A stretch of 64,000 bases of DNA from Candidatus Lucifugimonas marina (GCA_029593915.1 CP046147.1:2232001-2296000), one strand, 5' to 3'; counted from the first letter of the stretch, positions 17,327-26,413 are shown. The notes: generated from the letters alone by a model not told the origin. Translations and numbers: made by a program.

Positions 17327-19831
17327 ATGCGTTCAGTGACGAAATCTGATGGTGCGGATCGTCTGCGGATGATCGCCTATGCACCTGCGATGGCTGTTAT
17401 CGTCACCGTTCTCGCTATCGAACTCGGACTCGGCGGTTTCAGGCAGTCAGCTGGTTCGTGGCTTCCGCTTGTAGAAGTGTTTGCTGTCATGGCAAGCGTG
17501 CTCGCAGGAACTCTTTGGTTCGGCTGGGGACAATCTCGCGTCGCGACCAGAGCGATGAACGTTCTGAACGTTGCTGAAGACGAGCGCCGAACGATTTCCG
17601 CAATCGGTATTGGCGCAAACTGGGATCTTGATCTCAACCGCATTTTCGCCCGATTCAGCAACGATCTAACTACACTTATCGACTACGACCGCCTGACAAT
17701 CACCACAGCTCGTCGTGACGGTCGAATGCAGCTTGAATTTGTCGCGGGCATCAAAGCTCCTGAAGACGAAATCGGTGGAATCGTAGTTTCGGTGGTCGGC
17801 AACCCTGACGGCTTAATAAATCCAAGAGACTACGGGCTTCATTCTCAGATGACGGTTCCAATCTCGGCTATCGACGGAACCATCACTATCCGCAGCCGAG
17901 ATCGCGATGCCTACGGTCCTCATCATGTCGACGTAATGCGACAAGTCGTGGCTCAAATATCACCGGGTATCAGCAATGCAATTCACTATCAGGAATCGCA
18001 GCACCGCGTGATGGAACGTACCGCTCTGGCGGAAATTGGTCGTGCGGCGACTCACGAAACCGATCTCGACTCGATCCTGCTGGTTGTCAGCGGTGCTCTT
18101 TCAAATTTGATGAAGTTCGATCACCTTGGTGCGATTCTTACCGAGAAAGACGGATCACCCGCAAATGTCGTTTGCTGGTCAACTGAAGATCTTCTTGGAA
18201 TCAACGTTGGCGACACCATCGAACTCGATAGGTCAAAAGGTGGTTCTGGGGTACTTTCCGGTCGAGGAAGAGACCCACTGGGACTCAGTTCAAGCAGCGG
18301 TAAAAATGAGTTTGAAGACCGACTCTGGATGCAAGTGCCGCTGGGTGAAGAATCGAACCTTCTTGGTATCCTCGTCGTAAGTGCACCCGCTGACGCTGTG
18401 CTCAGTGAAGAAGAAGCCGACCTACTACAGCGAGTAGCCAACCAGATATCTCCTGCGATTCAAAACGCTCGCCTTACAGCAGATCTGACCGCAGCGCTGG
18501 AAGAACGCCGAGTGGTTGCAGTTATCGGTCGTGCCGCATCTAGCGAAACCGAGATGCGACAAATTTTCGCTGTAGTTGCAAACGAACTCGAACACATAAT
18601 TCCGTTCGATCGCTTCATCGCAAGTATCACCATCTCTGAAACTGAGTATCTAGACGTCGCCTACGTGAATGGAATGGCTGTCGAAGGTAGTCAGGAAGGC
18701 GACCGCATCACTCAGCCCACTGAAGAAGAGCAGATTGAACTACGCTCCAGAAGGGTGATTGTTCGCAATCAGGACGACATCACACAGGTCAAAGATGCAA
18801 ACATATTCAAAGATGGCCTTCGTTCTTGGATTCGTGTTGCCCTAGGCGATCTAACCGATCCTATTGGGTACCTCACTTTCCGCAGCTATCAGCCGAATGC
18901 CTACACTCCGACTCACGTTGATTTCCTCGAGGGCATAGCCCGCCAGATCGCCCCAACTCTCAAGAACGCCCAGATGTTCGAAATGGAACGTGCACTTAGA
19001 GATCAGCTTGATAGCCAGAACAAAGAGTTGCAGGAAGCTAACGCAGCGAAGACACGGTTCTTGTCAACTGTTTCACACGAACTTAAAACACCGCTAACTA
19101 TCGTTTCGGGGTTCATCGACCTACTGACCGATGACGCTGCTCAATTCAAGGATGATCACGTCGAGGCACTCGACATCATGCGCAAGAACGCAACTCGACT
19201 CGGCTTGCTCATCAACGATGTTCTCGATATTTCAAGGATGGACGCAGGAAAACTACGGATTGAGCCGACGACGTTCCTGATAAACGATTTGGTTGAGGAA
19301 CTTGAGAAGAGTTTTGAACCTGTTCTTGAAACCAAGAATCAGTCGCTGAGCACTTCGATCCCAGTTTCTGAAACATGGATCGAAGCAGACAGGAATCGCA
19401 TTGCGCAACTAATCACGAACCTTGTTAGCAACGCTCACAAATACTCAGAAGAAGGCAATGAGATACGTCTCAATATTGCCATCGAAAGCGACTATCTAAG
19501 CGTTGTCATCGAAGACGAAGGTATCGGCATATCTGAGGAAGACCAAAAGCAGCTATTTACAGCGTTCTTCCGTGCCGATAACCGCGCTTCGAGAGAAGCG
19601 GGTGGTACAGGGCTTGGTCTTGTCATCGCACGATCAATCGCAGAACTCCATGGCGGCAAACTCTGGTTGAACAGTATCGAAAATCAGGGGACCACTGTCG
19701 CTTTCAAAATCCCAGGGATTACTTCGAAACCGGAGATTGATCCCGACGAGGAAGCCGAACTTTCAATGCTAGCCCAGCGTTCAAGGCTTTACCCAGATAC
19801 CGATTGGGAAGATATCGGTCAGTCGGCATAA
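17327..19831 (+). CDS. Membrane-bound multi-GAF sensor histidine kinase
   Basis: An ~834-residue kinase with two N-terminal membrane segments, then three GAF-like sensor domains in tandem. They begin around SAIGIGANWDLDLNR, ALAEIGRAATHETDLDS and AVIGRAASSETEMRQ, each with a late FDRF/YDRL core. A short coiled coil follows, then HisKA (SHELKTPLTIVSGF, the His being the phosphorylation site) and a HATPase domain with NLVSNAHKYS, DEGIGIS and GGTGLGL. The start is uncertain: ATG at 17327 is used, and a GTG at 17225 is also open. It is followed after 72 bp by a receiver-only protein, its likely partner. GAF ligands cannot be predicted. Confidence 0.9.
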   Translation: MRSVTKSDGADRLRMIAYAPAMAVIVTVLAIELGLGGFRQSAGSWLPLVEVFAVMASVLAGTLWFGWGQSRVATRAMNVLNVAEDERRTISAIGIGANWDLDLNRIFARFSNDLTTLIDYDRLTITTARRDGRMQLEFVAGIKAPEDEIGGIVVSVVGNPDGLINPRDYGLHSQMTVPISAIDGTITIRSRDRDAYGPHHVDVMRQVVAQISPGISNAIHYQESQHRVMERTALAEIGRAATHETDLDSILLVVSGALSNLMKFDHLGAILTEKDGSPANVVCWSTEDLLGINVGDTIELDRSKGGSGVLSGRGRDPLGLSSSSGKNEFEDRLWMQVPLGEESNLLGILVVSAPADAVLSEEEADLLQRVANQISPAIQNARLTADLTAALEERRVVAVIGRAASSETEMRQIFAVVANELEHIIPFDRFIASITISETEYLDVAYVNGMAVEGSQEGDRITQPTEEEQIELRSRRVIVRNQDDITQVKDANIFKDGLRSWIRVALGDLTDPIGYLTFRSYQPNAYTPTHVDFLEGIARQIAPTLKNAQMFEMERALRDQLDSQNKELQEANAAKTRFLSTVSHELKTPLTIVSGFIDLLTDDAAQFKDDHVEALDIMRKNATRLGLLINDVLDISRMDAGKLRIEPTTFLINDLVEELEKSFEPVLETKNQSLSTSIPVSETWIEADRNRIAQLITNLVSNAHKYSEEGNEIRLNIAIESDYLSVVIEDEGIGISEEDQKQLFTAFFRADNRASREAGGTGLGLVIARSIAELHGGKLWLNSIENQGTTVAFKIPGITSKPEIDPDEEAELSMLAQRSRLYPDTDWEDIGQSA

Positions 19832-19903
19832 GGGCCGACCCAAATATGTGTTCACGTGCGATCAATTCGAAACTGATCTCACGAATTGCGAGAGGAAATC
19901 AAA

Positions 19904-20323
19904 ATGAACAAAATACTAGTAGTAGACGACAGTTCGGACATCCGACTGCTACTGAGCCGAACGCTCAAGGCAGCTGGGTACACCGTATCGGAAGCGACAG
20001 ATGGCGATGAAGTATTGGCCGCCACACTGTCGTATGAACCAGACATTATTTTGCTCGACGTCGCCATGGCGCGCATCGACGGATTCAAGGCGCTGGCTCA
20101 ACTCAAACAGGATCCTCGAACCAAAGGTATTCCTGTGATCATGGTCACAGCGAAAGGACACCCGAGCGATCTCGAAACGGCACGACGCCTCGGTGCACTT
20201 GACTACATCAACAAGCCGTGGGCTCACGGTGAAGTTGAACTGAGAGTTCAGTGGGCAATCACCTCTGTTCAGCGAAAACGCGAACAAGAGGCACAACCAA
20301 AACTCGACCGACTAGCTGGCTAG
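19904..20323 (+). CDS. Single-domain response regulator
   Basis: A 139-residue CheY-like receiver with no output domain. The acidic pocket is VVDD near residue 8, the phospho-acceptor is Asp52 in LLDVAM, the conserved Thr is in VTAKG and the Lys in NKPW. It lies 72 bp after the GAF histidine kinase in the same direction and is presumably phosphorylated by it. Without a DNA-binding domain it must act by protein contact. ATG at 19904 has AGAGGA 8 nt upstream. The C-terminal helix is rich in Glu, Gln and Arg. Confidence 0.92.
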   Translation: MNKILVVDDSSDIRLLLSRTLKAAGYTVSEATDGDEVLAATLSYEPDIILLDVAMARIDGFKALAQLKQDPRTKGIPVIMVTAKGHPSDLETARRLGALDYINKPWAHGEVELRVQWAITSVQRKREQEAQPKLDRLAG

Positions 20324-20399
20324 AAACGTTCGTTTATCAACTCGCCCTGTAGCGAGCGATAATTTCCTAATTCAAAGATCTTCTCTCGCTCTTTGAACT

Positions 20400-20431
20400 G
20401 CAAAGTGGTGTTCTTCAGAACACCACTTTGC
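20400..20431 (+). terminator. Strong hairpin after the response regulator
   Basis: A perfect 14-bp stem, GCAAAGTGGTGTTC paired with GAACACCACTTTGC around TTCA. A weaker TTCAAAG (20371-20377)/CTTTGAA (20391-20397) hairpin lies directly before it. No T-run follows, so termination is probable but not certain. Confidence 0.65.
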
Positions 20432-20567
20432 GCGTCACTCGCATTCCTATTCAGCCAGGACGTTCCAACTCAACGTATTTCTCACAGCTTCGCTACGAAA
20501 CCATTGCCGCCATAGCGTAATGTATGTCGCAAAGAATTCGTTTACTCGATACGCGAAAGGATTTGTG

Positions 20568-22028
20568 ATGGCAGAGCGGTACCAGAACTATGTGAACGGA
20601 GCTTGGTCGGATGCATCATCCGGTTCGGTTTCAACAAGTACAAACCCGGCTGATTTGTCAGACGTAATTGGTGAATTCCAGGCGTCAACCGCCGGAGATG
20701 TCGCCGCTGCTATTACGGCCGCCCACGACGTCAAAGAAAGCTGGCGGCGAACCTCATCTCTCGCACGAGGTGGATATCTGCTCAAAGCTGCTGCGTATCT
20801 CGAAGCCAACCCAGAAGAGTTCGCTCAGGCACTGACCCGAGAATGCGGCAAGGCGATTCTTGAAGCCCGCGGTGAAATCGGTCGAGCCGTCGCGTTGTTG
20901 CAGTATTACGGCGTTGAAGGATCAAACCCTGTCGGATCAGTAGTTCCGTCGGTCAACCCGGAAATTCTTCTCTACACCAACCGAATGCCGTTGGGCGTTG
21001 TGAGCCTCATCACACCGTGGAACTTCCCGTTCGCCATTCCAATTTGGAAAATGGCCCCTGCCCTTGTTTATGGAAACACGATCGTTCTGAAGCCAGCATC
21101 GGCAACTCCTCACGTTGCGACTCTGATCGCCAAGATGTGGGAAGCAGTTGACTTACCAGCCGGTGTATTCAACCTCGTAACTGGTTCAGGTTCAGCCGTA
21201 GGTAACGAACTCATCACTAACGACAAAGTGGCTGCGATTTCGTTCACAGGCTCAACTCGAATCGGAATGAACATTGCGGCCGAATCGGCAAAGCGCGGCA
21301 AGCGCTACCAGTTGGAAATGGGTGGCAAAAACCCGGTTATCGTTCTTCCCGATGCCGATCTTGAACAGGCTGCCGAAATTACGGTTTCTGGTGCGATGAA
21401 GTTCTCTGGTCAGAAGTGCACAGCAACATCTCGTGCCATCGTTGTTGGCAACGTGATGGAAGAGTTCACAAACCTCGTTGTCGAAAAGACCAACGCTCTC
21501 AAAATTGGTGCAGGTGCCGATCCTGAATCGATCATCGTTCCGGTTATCGACCAGGCATCCAAAGACAACATCGCCTCGATGATCAAACGCGGTGTCGATG
21601 ATGGTGGTCAGATTCTCGCGGGTGGCGGCGTGCCAAGTGGTGCTGACTACGACAAAGGAACGTTCGTCGAGCCAACAGTGATCAACAACGTTGCTGCCGA
21701 CGCCTATGTCGCTTGCGAAGAAATTTTTGGCCCTGTGCTTTCCATCCTTCCAGCCGGCGATGCAGAGAACGCTCTCGATATTGCGAACTCTGTTGAATAC
21801 GGTCTGAGCGCAGGAATCTTCACGAAGGACTTGAACTCGGTTCTCGACTTCGCCGACCGTATCGAAGCCGGTGTGGTGAAGATCAACGGTGAAACTGCTG
21901 GTCTTGAACCTCAGGTTCCGTTCGGTGGCATGAAAGCAAGCTCGTCGGGAGACCGTGAGCAAGGCAAGGCTGCTATCGAATTCTTCACCCAGACGAAGAC
22001 TATCTACGTCGACCGAAGTGCAACTTAG
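20568..22028 (+). CDS. NAD(P)-dependent aldehyde dehydrogenase
   Basis: A full-length ALDH of 486 residues. The catalytic residues are all present: Asn152 in TPWNFPF, Lys175 in VLKPAS, Glu250 in LEMGGKNP and the nucleophile Cys284 in SGQKCTATSR; FTGSTRIG binds the cofactor. It oxidises an aldehyde to an acid. Similarity to the 2,5-dioxovalerate (ketoglutarate semialdehyde) dehydrogenases of sugar-acid catabolism is suggested by the neighbouring DapA-like gene, but specificity is inference. ATG at 20568 follows CGAAAGGA; an ATG at 20520 would add 16 residues. A structured intergenic element follows. Confidence 0.93.
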   Translation: MAERYQNYVNGAWSDASSGSVSTSTNPADLSDVIGEFQASTAGDVAAAITAAHDVKESWRRTSSLARGGYLLKAAAYLEANPEEFAQALTRECGKAILEARGEIGRAVALLQYYGVEGSNPVGSVVPSVNPEILLYTNRMPLGVVSLITPWNFPFAIPIWKMAPALVYGNTIVLKPASATPHVATLIAKMWEAVDLPAGVFNLVTGSGSAVGNELITNDKVAAISFTGSTRIGMNIAAESAKRGKRYQLEMGGKNPVIVLPDADLEQAAEITVSGAMKFSGQKCTATSRAIVVGNVMEEFTNLVVEKTNALKIGAGADPESIIVPVIDQASKDNIASMIKRGVDDGGQILAGGGVPSGADYDKGTFVEPTVINNVAADAYVACEEIFGPVLSILPAGDAENALDIANSVEYGLSAGIFTKDLNSVLDFADRIEAGVVKINGETAGLEPQVPFGGMKASSSGDREQGKAAIEFFTQTKTIYVDRSAT

Positions 22029-22036
22029 TACCCAAC

Positions 22037-22096
22037 CCTGATAGCTTATGGGTCCGGTGATCGTCGCATGTTGAGCGAGGTCACCGGACTATCAGG
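22037..22096 (+). other. Nested inverted repeat between ALDH and DapA-like genes
   Basis: The outer arms CCTGATAG (22037-22044) and CTATCAGG (22089-22096) enclose the inner arms TCCGGTGA (22053-22060) and TCACCGGA (22081-22088). A small TCGC/GCGA stem sits in the 20-nt loop. The 8-nt asymmetric bulge lies on the 5' side only. It starts 9 bp after the ALDH stop and has no T-run. It could be a terminator, an mRNA-stabilising structure or a cis-regulatory RNA. Confidence 0.6.
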
Positions 22097-22172
22097 CTGA
22101 TTGTGTTAACCACAGATCAGCTTAGAAACGATCAGGCGCCAAAAGAGCCGGCCTAATTCACGGGGGTTACCT

Positions 22173-23066
22173 ATGCCAGACCGCAGCTTCAGCGGAGTAT
22201 TTCCTATTCTGCAAATGCCTTTCAACGAGGCAGGAGAGATCATCTTTGAAGACCTTCGCGCCGAAGTCGAATACGCCATACGAGGCGGCGTTCACGGCGT
22301 AGGAATCGCATACGGTTCAGAAGTGAACAAGCTCGACGATCACGAACGAGACGAAGTCCTCAGTGCTGTCGTCGATCAGGCAAACGGTCGAATCAAAGTG
22401 GTGATGAACACCGGTGCTCCGTCGACTGTTCAGACAATTCACTACACACGCACAGCCAAGGTACTCGGAGCAGATGCCGTGATGATCGCTCCACCCGCGA
22501 TTGCTGGAATTCCAGGTTCGTTAGTTCGGCAGCATTTCATCGATGTGGCTGAAAGCACTGATCTACCGATCTACATGCAAGATATGGCTGGTGCTGCAAT
22601 GGCTCCTGCCCTGCTCGCCGATCTCGCACAGGCAAACGAGAACCTCTGCTACGCCAAGATCGAGACCCTGCCTACGCCAAATCGGTTCTCAGAAACCGCC
22701 GAACTCGCCGGTGACAGTATTTCGATGTTCGGTGGTGCCAACGGAGTGTTCTTCCTTGAAGAATTGCGACGTGGCGCTGTAGGAACGATGCAGGGAATAG
22801 CTCTGTGTGACATCGTTCGAAAAACGTGGGATTTGTACCACGCTGGAGACGAGATAGCAGCGGAACGCCTATGGAATGATTACCAACCACTGGTAAAGCT
22901 CTACACCCTCGCTGAGGGCCAGCTTTACTGGGTTGCCAAAGAAATACTCAAACGTCGTGGAGTGTTCTCTGAAGCGTACCCACGACTTCCGGCTGTGAAA
23001 CCCGACGCTGGCATTTACCGTGAACTCGATGCTCTGATCGAGCGACTCGGGGTCGCTGCGATTTGA
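22173..23066 (+). CDS. Dihydrodipicolinate synthase (DapA) family lyase/dehydratase
   Basis: A 297-residue TIM-barrel enzyme of the DapA/N-acetylneuraminate lyase family. The Schiff-base lysine is Lys162 in CYAKIET and the catalytic tyrosine is Tyr134. Tyr134 lies in PIYMQDM where lysine-pathway DapA has YNxP, and the TT pair of DapA strand 2 is GS here (YGSE). This argues for a catabolic member, for example a keto-deoxy sugar-acid dehydratase or aldolase, rather than lysine synthesis. ATG at 22173 follows a GGGGG stretch. It sits between the aldehyde dehydrogenase and a GNAT gene that overlaps its stop codon, so the latter two are probably co-transcribed. Confidence 0.85.
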   Translation: MPDRSFSGVFPILQMPFNEAGEIIFEDLRAEVEYAIRGGVHGVGIAYGSEVNKLDDHERDEVLSAVVDQANGRIKVVMNTGAPSTVQTIHYTRTAKVLGADAVMIAPPAIAGIPGSLVRQHFIDVAESTDLPIYMQDMAGAAMAPALLADLAQANENLCYAKIETLPTPNRFSETAELAGDSISMFGGANGVFFLEELRRGAVGTMQGIALCDIVRKTWDLYHAGDEIAAERLWNDYQPLVKLYTLAEGQLYWVAKEILKRRGVFSEAYPRLPAVKPDAGIYRELDALIERLGVAAI

Positions 23067-23644
23067 ACGCACTTCGCGGACCTGACGGCAAATCTCTCAA
23101 GCCACAGTTAGAAATGATCCGAGGGAGCGATGCTGTCCCGTCGATAGCCAAGCCGGCTCCCGGCTACGTGCTGAGGCAAGTTTCGCTAGAAGATCGGCAT
23201 TCATACGATCAAACCTTCGCAACCGCCTTCGACGATTCGTCTCCATTCGGCGATCTGATGAAGCACATGCTTCCTGACGGGTTCTTCGTTGTTGAACACA
23301 TGCCGACCGGAACGGTGGTAGCGGCATCGACTGCGGCGATCTACGAAAAGTCGCAGCATCCCGATGGTCATAGCTTGCAGTGGGTGGTCGCACACTCTGA
23401 TCACCGTGGCACAGGGGCGGGTCAGGCTACGATTGCTGCGGCGACTCAGGTGTTAGCTGATCTTGCACCTCGATACTCATATCTATCAACCGACGATTTT
23501 CGAATTCCGGCGATCAGCATTTATCTGAAACTCGGATGGAAACCCTTGCTCTTTGAAGAGGGTCAAATTGATCGATGGAAAAGAGTTTTTGGCATTCTAG
23601 ATATGACGTTTAGTGAAAACGACTGGCCACGAACACCAGCTTAG
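23063..23644 (+). CDS. GNAT family N-acetyltransferase
   Basis: A 193-residue protein with a GNAT core. LQWVVAHSDHRGTGAGQATI is the acetyl-CoA pyrophosphate loop (R/Q-x-x-G-x-G/A type), followed by YSYLSTDDFRIPAISIYLKLGWKPL, the usual strand 5/helix 4 region (quoted in parts: DDFRIPAISIY, KLGWKPL). The acceptor is unknown. It starts with TTG at 23063, overlapping the stop of the DapA-like gene by four bases, which suggests translational coupling. About 35 N-terminal residues precede the domain and are not conserved-looking. Confidence 0.8.
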   Translation: MNALRGPDGKSLKPQLEMIRGSDAVPSIAKPAPGYVLRQVSLEDRHSYDQTFATAFDDSSPFGDLMKHMLPDGFFVVEHMPTGTVVAASTAAIYEKSQHPDGHSLQWVVAHSDHRGTGAGQATIAAATQVLADLAPRYSYLSTDDFRIPAISIYLKLGWKPLLFEEGQIDRWKRVFGILDMTFSENDWPRTPA

Positions 23645-23667
23645 CCAGCACAGAAAGAATTTACGAA

Positions 23668-24432
23668 ATGGCGTGGGATCCATCCCAATATTTAAAATTT
23701 GCTGACCATCGATTGCGTCCGGCTGTCGACCTGCTGAATCGTGTCGATCTCGATTCACCTTCGGTCGTCTACGATCTGGGAGCAGGTGCCGGGAACGTGA
23801 CAGAGCTGCTTGCAAATCGCTGGCCTGAGGCGCGAATTATCGGCATCGACGACTCTGAGGAGATGCTTCGAAAAGCCGCTGAACGGGCAACGAACATCGA
23901 ATGGGAAGTCGGCGATATTGGTTCGTGGGAACCGAAAGAACCTGCTGAACTAATTTTCACGAACGCTGCACTGCATTGGATCGAAGGACACACTGATTTA
24001 TTTACCCGGCTGATGTCTTCGGTGGCGCCCGGTGGAGTATTCGCTGTTCAGATGCCACGAAATTTTGGAGCACTGTCGCATACATCGATATCTGAGGCTG
24101 CGCTCAGCGGACCGTGGCGCAGTAAGCTCGAACCGCTACTTCGCCCAGCCCCGGTTGAACCTCCACCCTTCTACATTGACATTCTCTCGAGTTTGAGCAG
24201 CTCGCTCGACGTTTGGGAGACGGAGTTTTCACAAATTCTTACCGGCGATAATCCAGTCAAAGAATGGACCAAAGGCACATGGCTGATGCCCCTGCTCAAC
24301 GCGCTGGAAGAGCCTGAACGAAGCGAGTTCGAAGCCGCCTACGCCGAGCTGATATTTAGTCGATACCCGAAACAGCCCGATGGCACCACGGTATTCCCGT
24401 TCAAACGAATGTTCATCGTCGCGAAGCGGTAA
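23668..24432 (+). CDS. tam: Trans-aconitate 2-methyltransferase-like SAM methyltransferase
   Basis: A 254-residue class I methyltransferase resembling Tam throughout. It starts WDPSQYLKFADHRLRPAVDL and continues with the SAM motif VYDLGAGAGNVTELL, the acidic IGIDDSEEML and the FTNAALHWI segment with its His-Trp. Tam methylates trans-aconitate, which would otherwise inhibit aconitase. The C-terminal EWTKGTWLMPLL and YPKQPDGTTVFPFKRMF segments also match that group. It follows the GNAT gene by 23 bp. It converges on the NMT1-like gene, with a REP-like palindrome between. Confidence 0.85.
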   Translation: MAWDPSQYLKFADHRLRPAVDLLNRVDLDSPSVVYDLGAGAGNVTELLANRWPEARIIGIDDSEEMLRKAAERATNIEWEVGDIGSWEPKEPAELIFTNAALHWIEGHTDLFTRLMSSVAPGGVFAVQMPRNFGALSHTSISEAALSGPWRSKLEPLLRPAPVEPPPFYIDILSSLSSSLDVWETEFSQILTGDNPVKEWTKGTWLMPLLNALEEPERSEFEAAYAELIFSRYPKQPDGTTVFPFKRMFIVAKR

Positions 24433-24464
24433 GTGAACCACCGGCGGGACTGCTACTACACGGT

Positions 24465-24514
24465 CTAACCCCTAGTCCCTTCTCCCTCAGGGAGAAGGTT
24501 AGGTTGAGGGGAAC
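24465..24514. repeat. REP-like palindromic element between convergent genes
   Basis: CCTTCTCCCT-C-AGGGAGAAGG (24478-24498) is a perfect 10-bp palindrome around one base. It is embedded in CCCC..GGGG and CTAACC/GGTTAG flanks and followed by GTTGAGGGG. CTCCCT-AGGGAG elements of this style occur as dispersed intergenic repeats in many bacterial genomes. Only this one copy is seen here. It may also end both transcripts. Confidence 0.5.
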
Positions 24515-24571
24515 GCCTTTACAGGCAACCTTCCCCAAATCTGCCGGTCGAATTCTCCCGGTCAGAAATGA

Positions 24572-25459
24572 CTACATTCCTGGGGGAGGAACCACAACGT
24601 CGTCGTAAGAGTGTCGTGCACCAACCATGTTCGAGTGCTGGAAGACATCGAGTGCAGCCTCGTACAGAGCCGGTTCGACAGCAATACCACCCGACCATGT
24701 GCCCAGCTTCTGGTATGCGTCTACGGCCGAGGCAATCGCCGATTCGGCCATATCGGGGAAGAAGCTAGCCTCAGCCTTCGCTACCTCAGCCGGGTCAGCT
24801 GTGTTCACCCACTCACGAGAAGCTTTGTAGGCTGCCGCAAAACGCTTGGCATCATCGGATTCGAGCCAGTCCCAGCGACCCACCAAACTCGAGAATGCAA
24901 CAGGTCCGACAGCTTCACCAACCGAGGCAACGATGTGACCTTGTCCGTCATGCTCCAGCTGCTGAGGGAACGCTCCCTGTTCGTGGAAGTAGTCACCCTC
25001 GCCATTCCGCCACTGCGACATCATTTCATCGCCGCCGGGAGAATCGATGTCATCGACGTCTGCAAGATCGACTCCCATCTTGTGAGCGCCGTATCGAAGC
25101 ATAGCTTCAGGCTGACCACCGTGAACGTGCAAGAATTTGCCTGTCAGCAACTTGCTCCAAGAAAAATCGGAATCGGCTTCACGAGCAGCAAGGAAAAATC
25201 CGTCATATCGATTGATCTGTGCGAAGTGTGCGAAGGGTGCTTTCGAGCCATTATCGAGTGGTCCCCAGCTAGCCGAAACCGCCGCCTGAGCAACATCCAT
25301 GCGCCCCTCGGCGACTTCCATTCCGCTGCTACCGCCGTTTGGAACAACAAAGTACTCGCCTGAAAGACCTTCCTTTTCGAGGAATCCTCCAGCGATTGTG
25401 CAGATCATCGGACTGTAAAAAGCCGAGTGCCGGGAAGCCATGATTTTGAGATTGGTCAT
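24572..25459 (-). CDS. NMT1/THI5-like substrate-binding domain protein
   Basis: A 295-residue periplasmic-binding fold of the NMT1/THI5-like class (ABC-type sulfonate/pyrimidine binding). The pattern is TNLKIMASRHSAFYSPM, a GGFLEKEGL helix, then PNGGSSGMEVAEGRMDVAQAAV, the usual ligand loop of this family (given in short: NGGSSGMEVAEGRMD). There is no signal peptide or lipobox, and no permease or ATPase gene beside it. It may therefore be a cytoplasmic enzyme-like THI5 relative or a soluble sensor rather than a transporter subunit. ATG at 25459 follows CAGGAAC; the open frame extends to 25492. Ligand unknown. Confidence 0.65.
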   Translation of the reverse strand: MTNLKIMASRHSAFYSPMICTIAGGFLEKEGLSGEYFVVPNGGSSGMEVAEGRMDVAQAAVSASWGPLDNGSKAPFAHFAQINRYDGFFLAAREADSDFSWSKLLTGKFLHVHGGQPEAMLRYGAHKMGVDLADVDDIDSPGGDEMMSQWRNGEGDYFHEQGAFPQQLEHDGQGHIVASVGEAVGPVAFSSLVGRWDWLESDDAKRFAAAYKASREWVNTADPAEVAKAEASFFPDMAESAIASAVDAYQKLGTWSGGIAVEPALYEAALDVFQHSNMVGARHSYDDVVVPPPGM

Positions 25460-25537
25460 TATGTTGTTCCTGTGCGGTTGATTAGCCACCACGATTTTGC
25501 TGGAGCCAGATTCTAACGCTTCGCAAAGCGAACATGG

Positions 25538-26182
25538 CTACTGCCAGATATGTAATACGCCATCTTCAGTAGCTGCGCCGAGAATTAGTTTGTCGTCCTC
25601 AGTTTCGAGAACGGACAAATTTGAAGATAAGCGAGAACCGAGTTCGAGTTTCCAAACTTCTTCGACGCTATCGCCGACTCGACGAAGCGCAATAAGCGTT
25701 TCCTGATCCCTCGATGGCACGAGGAGCTCTACAGAACCATCACCATCAAAATCACCAGCGACCGCCTGATCCAAATTTCGCGAGCCGTTCACGTGCGACA
25801 TATACCCACCGCCCTCGGACGCGACCAACTCCAATCGGTTTCCAACCAATCGATAGAATTTTGCAATGCCACCAACGTGCGGTGTCTCTACTACAGCGAT
25901 TTCGATCTCGCCGTTAGGACCAAACGGAGCCACAGCGATCTGGTGGAGCCAGCGAAAGCCAGTCCCTACAGGATCGGATTCGGCGATGATTTGTATCCCT
26001 TCATCCGTGTGACTCCACACCACCAAACGAGCTCCTCCATCTGGCTCGCTGACGGTTGTTACGACTTCATCTTCGCCATCGTTGTCGAGGTCGACTAATA
26101 GCGGATATAACCCTTCAAACACCTCGTTCTTTGGCAGGCTGAGCTGTCGCATTTCCCGATTTTCACTGGTGAGAGAAATCAC
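25538..26182 (-). pseudogene. FG-GAP/VCBS repeat segment, 3' part of an interrupted lipoprotein gene
   Basis: A 214-codon stretch whose product has two FG-GAP/VCBS calcium-loop motifs, VDLDNDGEDEVV and AGDFDGDGSVELLV, plus propeller-like blades ending in an ILGAATEDGVLHIWQ blade. It would be the C-terminal beta-propeller of a surface lipoprotein. It is in the same minus-strand frame as the two upstream segments (26198-26386 and 26414-26926), with only a TAA codon between each pair and no indel. The first in-frame start after the second stop is a GTG at 26182 with no RBS. I take it as the end of one gene broken by two nonsense codons; an independent short gene is less likely. Confidence 0.55.
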
Positions 26183-26197
26183 ACTGAGGCTCGCCCA

Positions 26198-26386
26198 TTA
26201 GGTTCGATCACCGAGAGCACCGTGTGGATACTTATCAGTCGGCTCCGAGTAGGAATATAGCTTTGCCCCGTTACCGATCACCGGCACCGCATCAGGAGCT
26301 GTTGAGAGCGTGTATGTCGTGCTGAGTCCCTTGTAACTAATCACCGTGTTGTCGCCGAACTCTTCGAATCGCACACCTTCGACCAA
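26198..26386 (-). pseudogene. Middle segment of the interrupted lipoprotein gene
   Basis: About 70 codons between two in-frame TAA stops (26414-26416 before it, the second directly at its end). The translation, including the part before its TTG at 26386, reads on smoothly from the lipoprotein segment and into the FG-GAP segment. It contains a FEEFGDNTVISYKG strand pair and a VIGNGAKLYSYSEP strand typical of a propeller blade. No RBS or plausible own start is seen. Confidence 0.5.
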
Positions 26387-26413
26387 GTGGTTCCGTCCGT
26401 TTGTAGTTAGATT

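Noticed and set aside
21252..21962. A 236-codon open frame antisense to the aldehyde dehydrogenase gene
   Set aside because: It lies wholly inside a gene with all catalytic residues in place, shows no family motif and has no RBS; it is a shadow frame.
24611..25363. A 250-codon open frame antisense to the NMT1-like gene
   Set aside because: The opposite strand encodes a recognisable binding-protein fold; this frame has a Cys/Arg/His-rich, unstructured composition.
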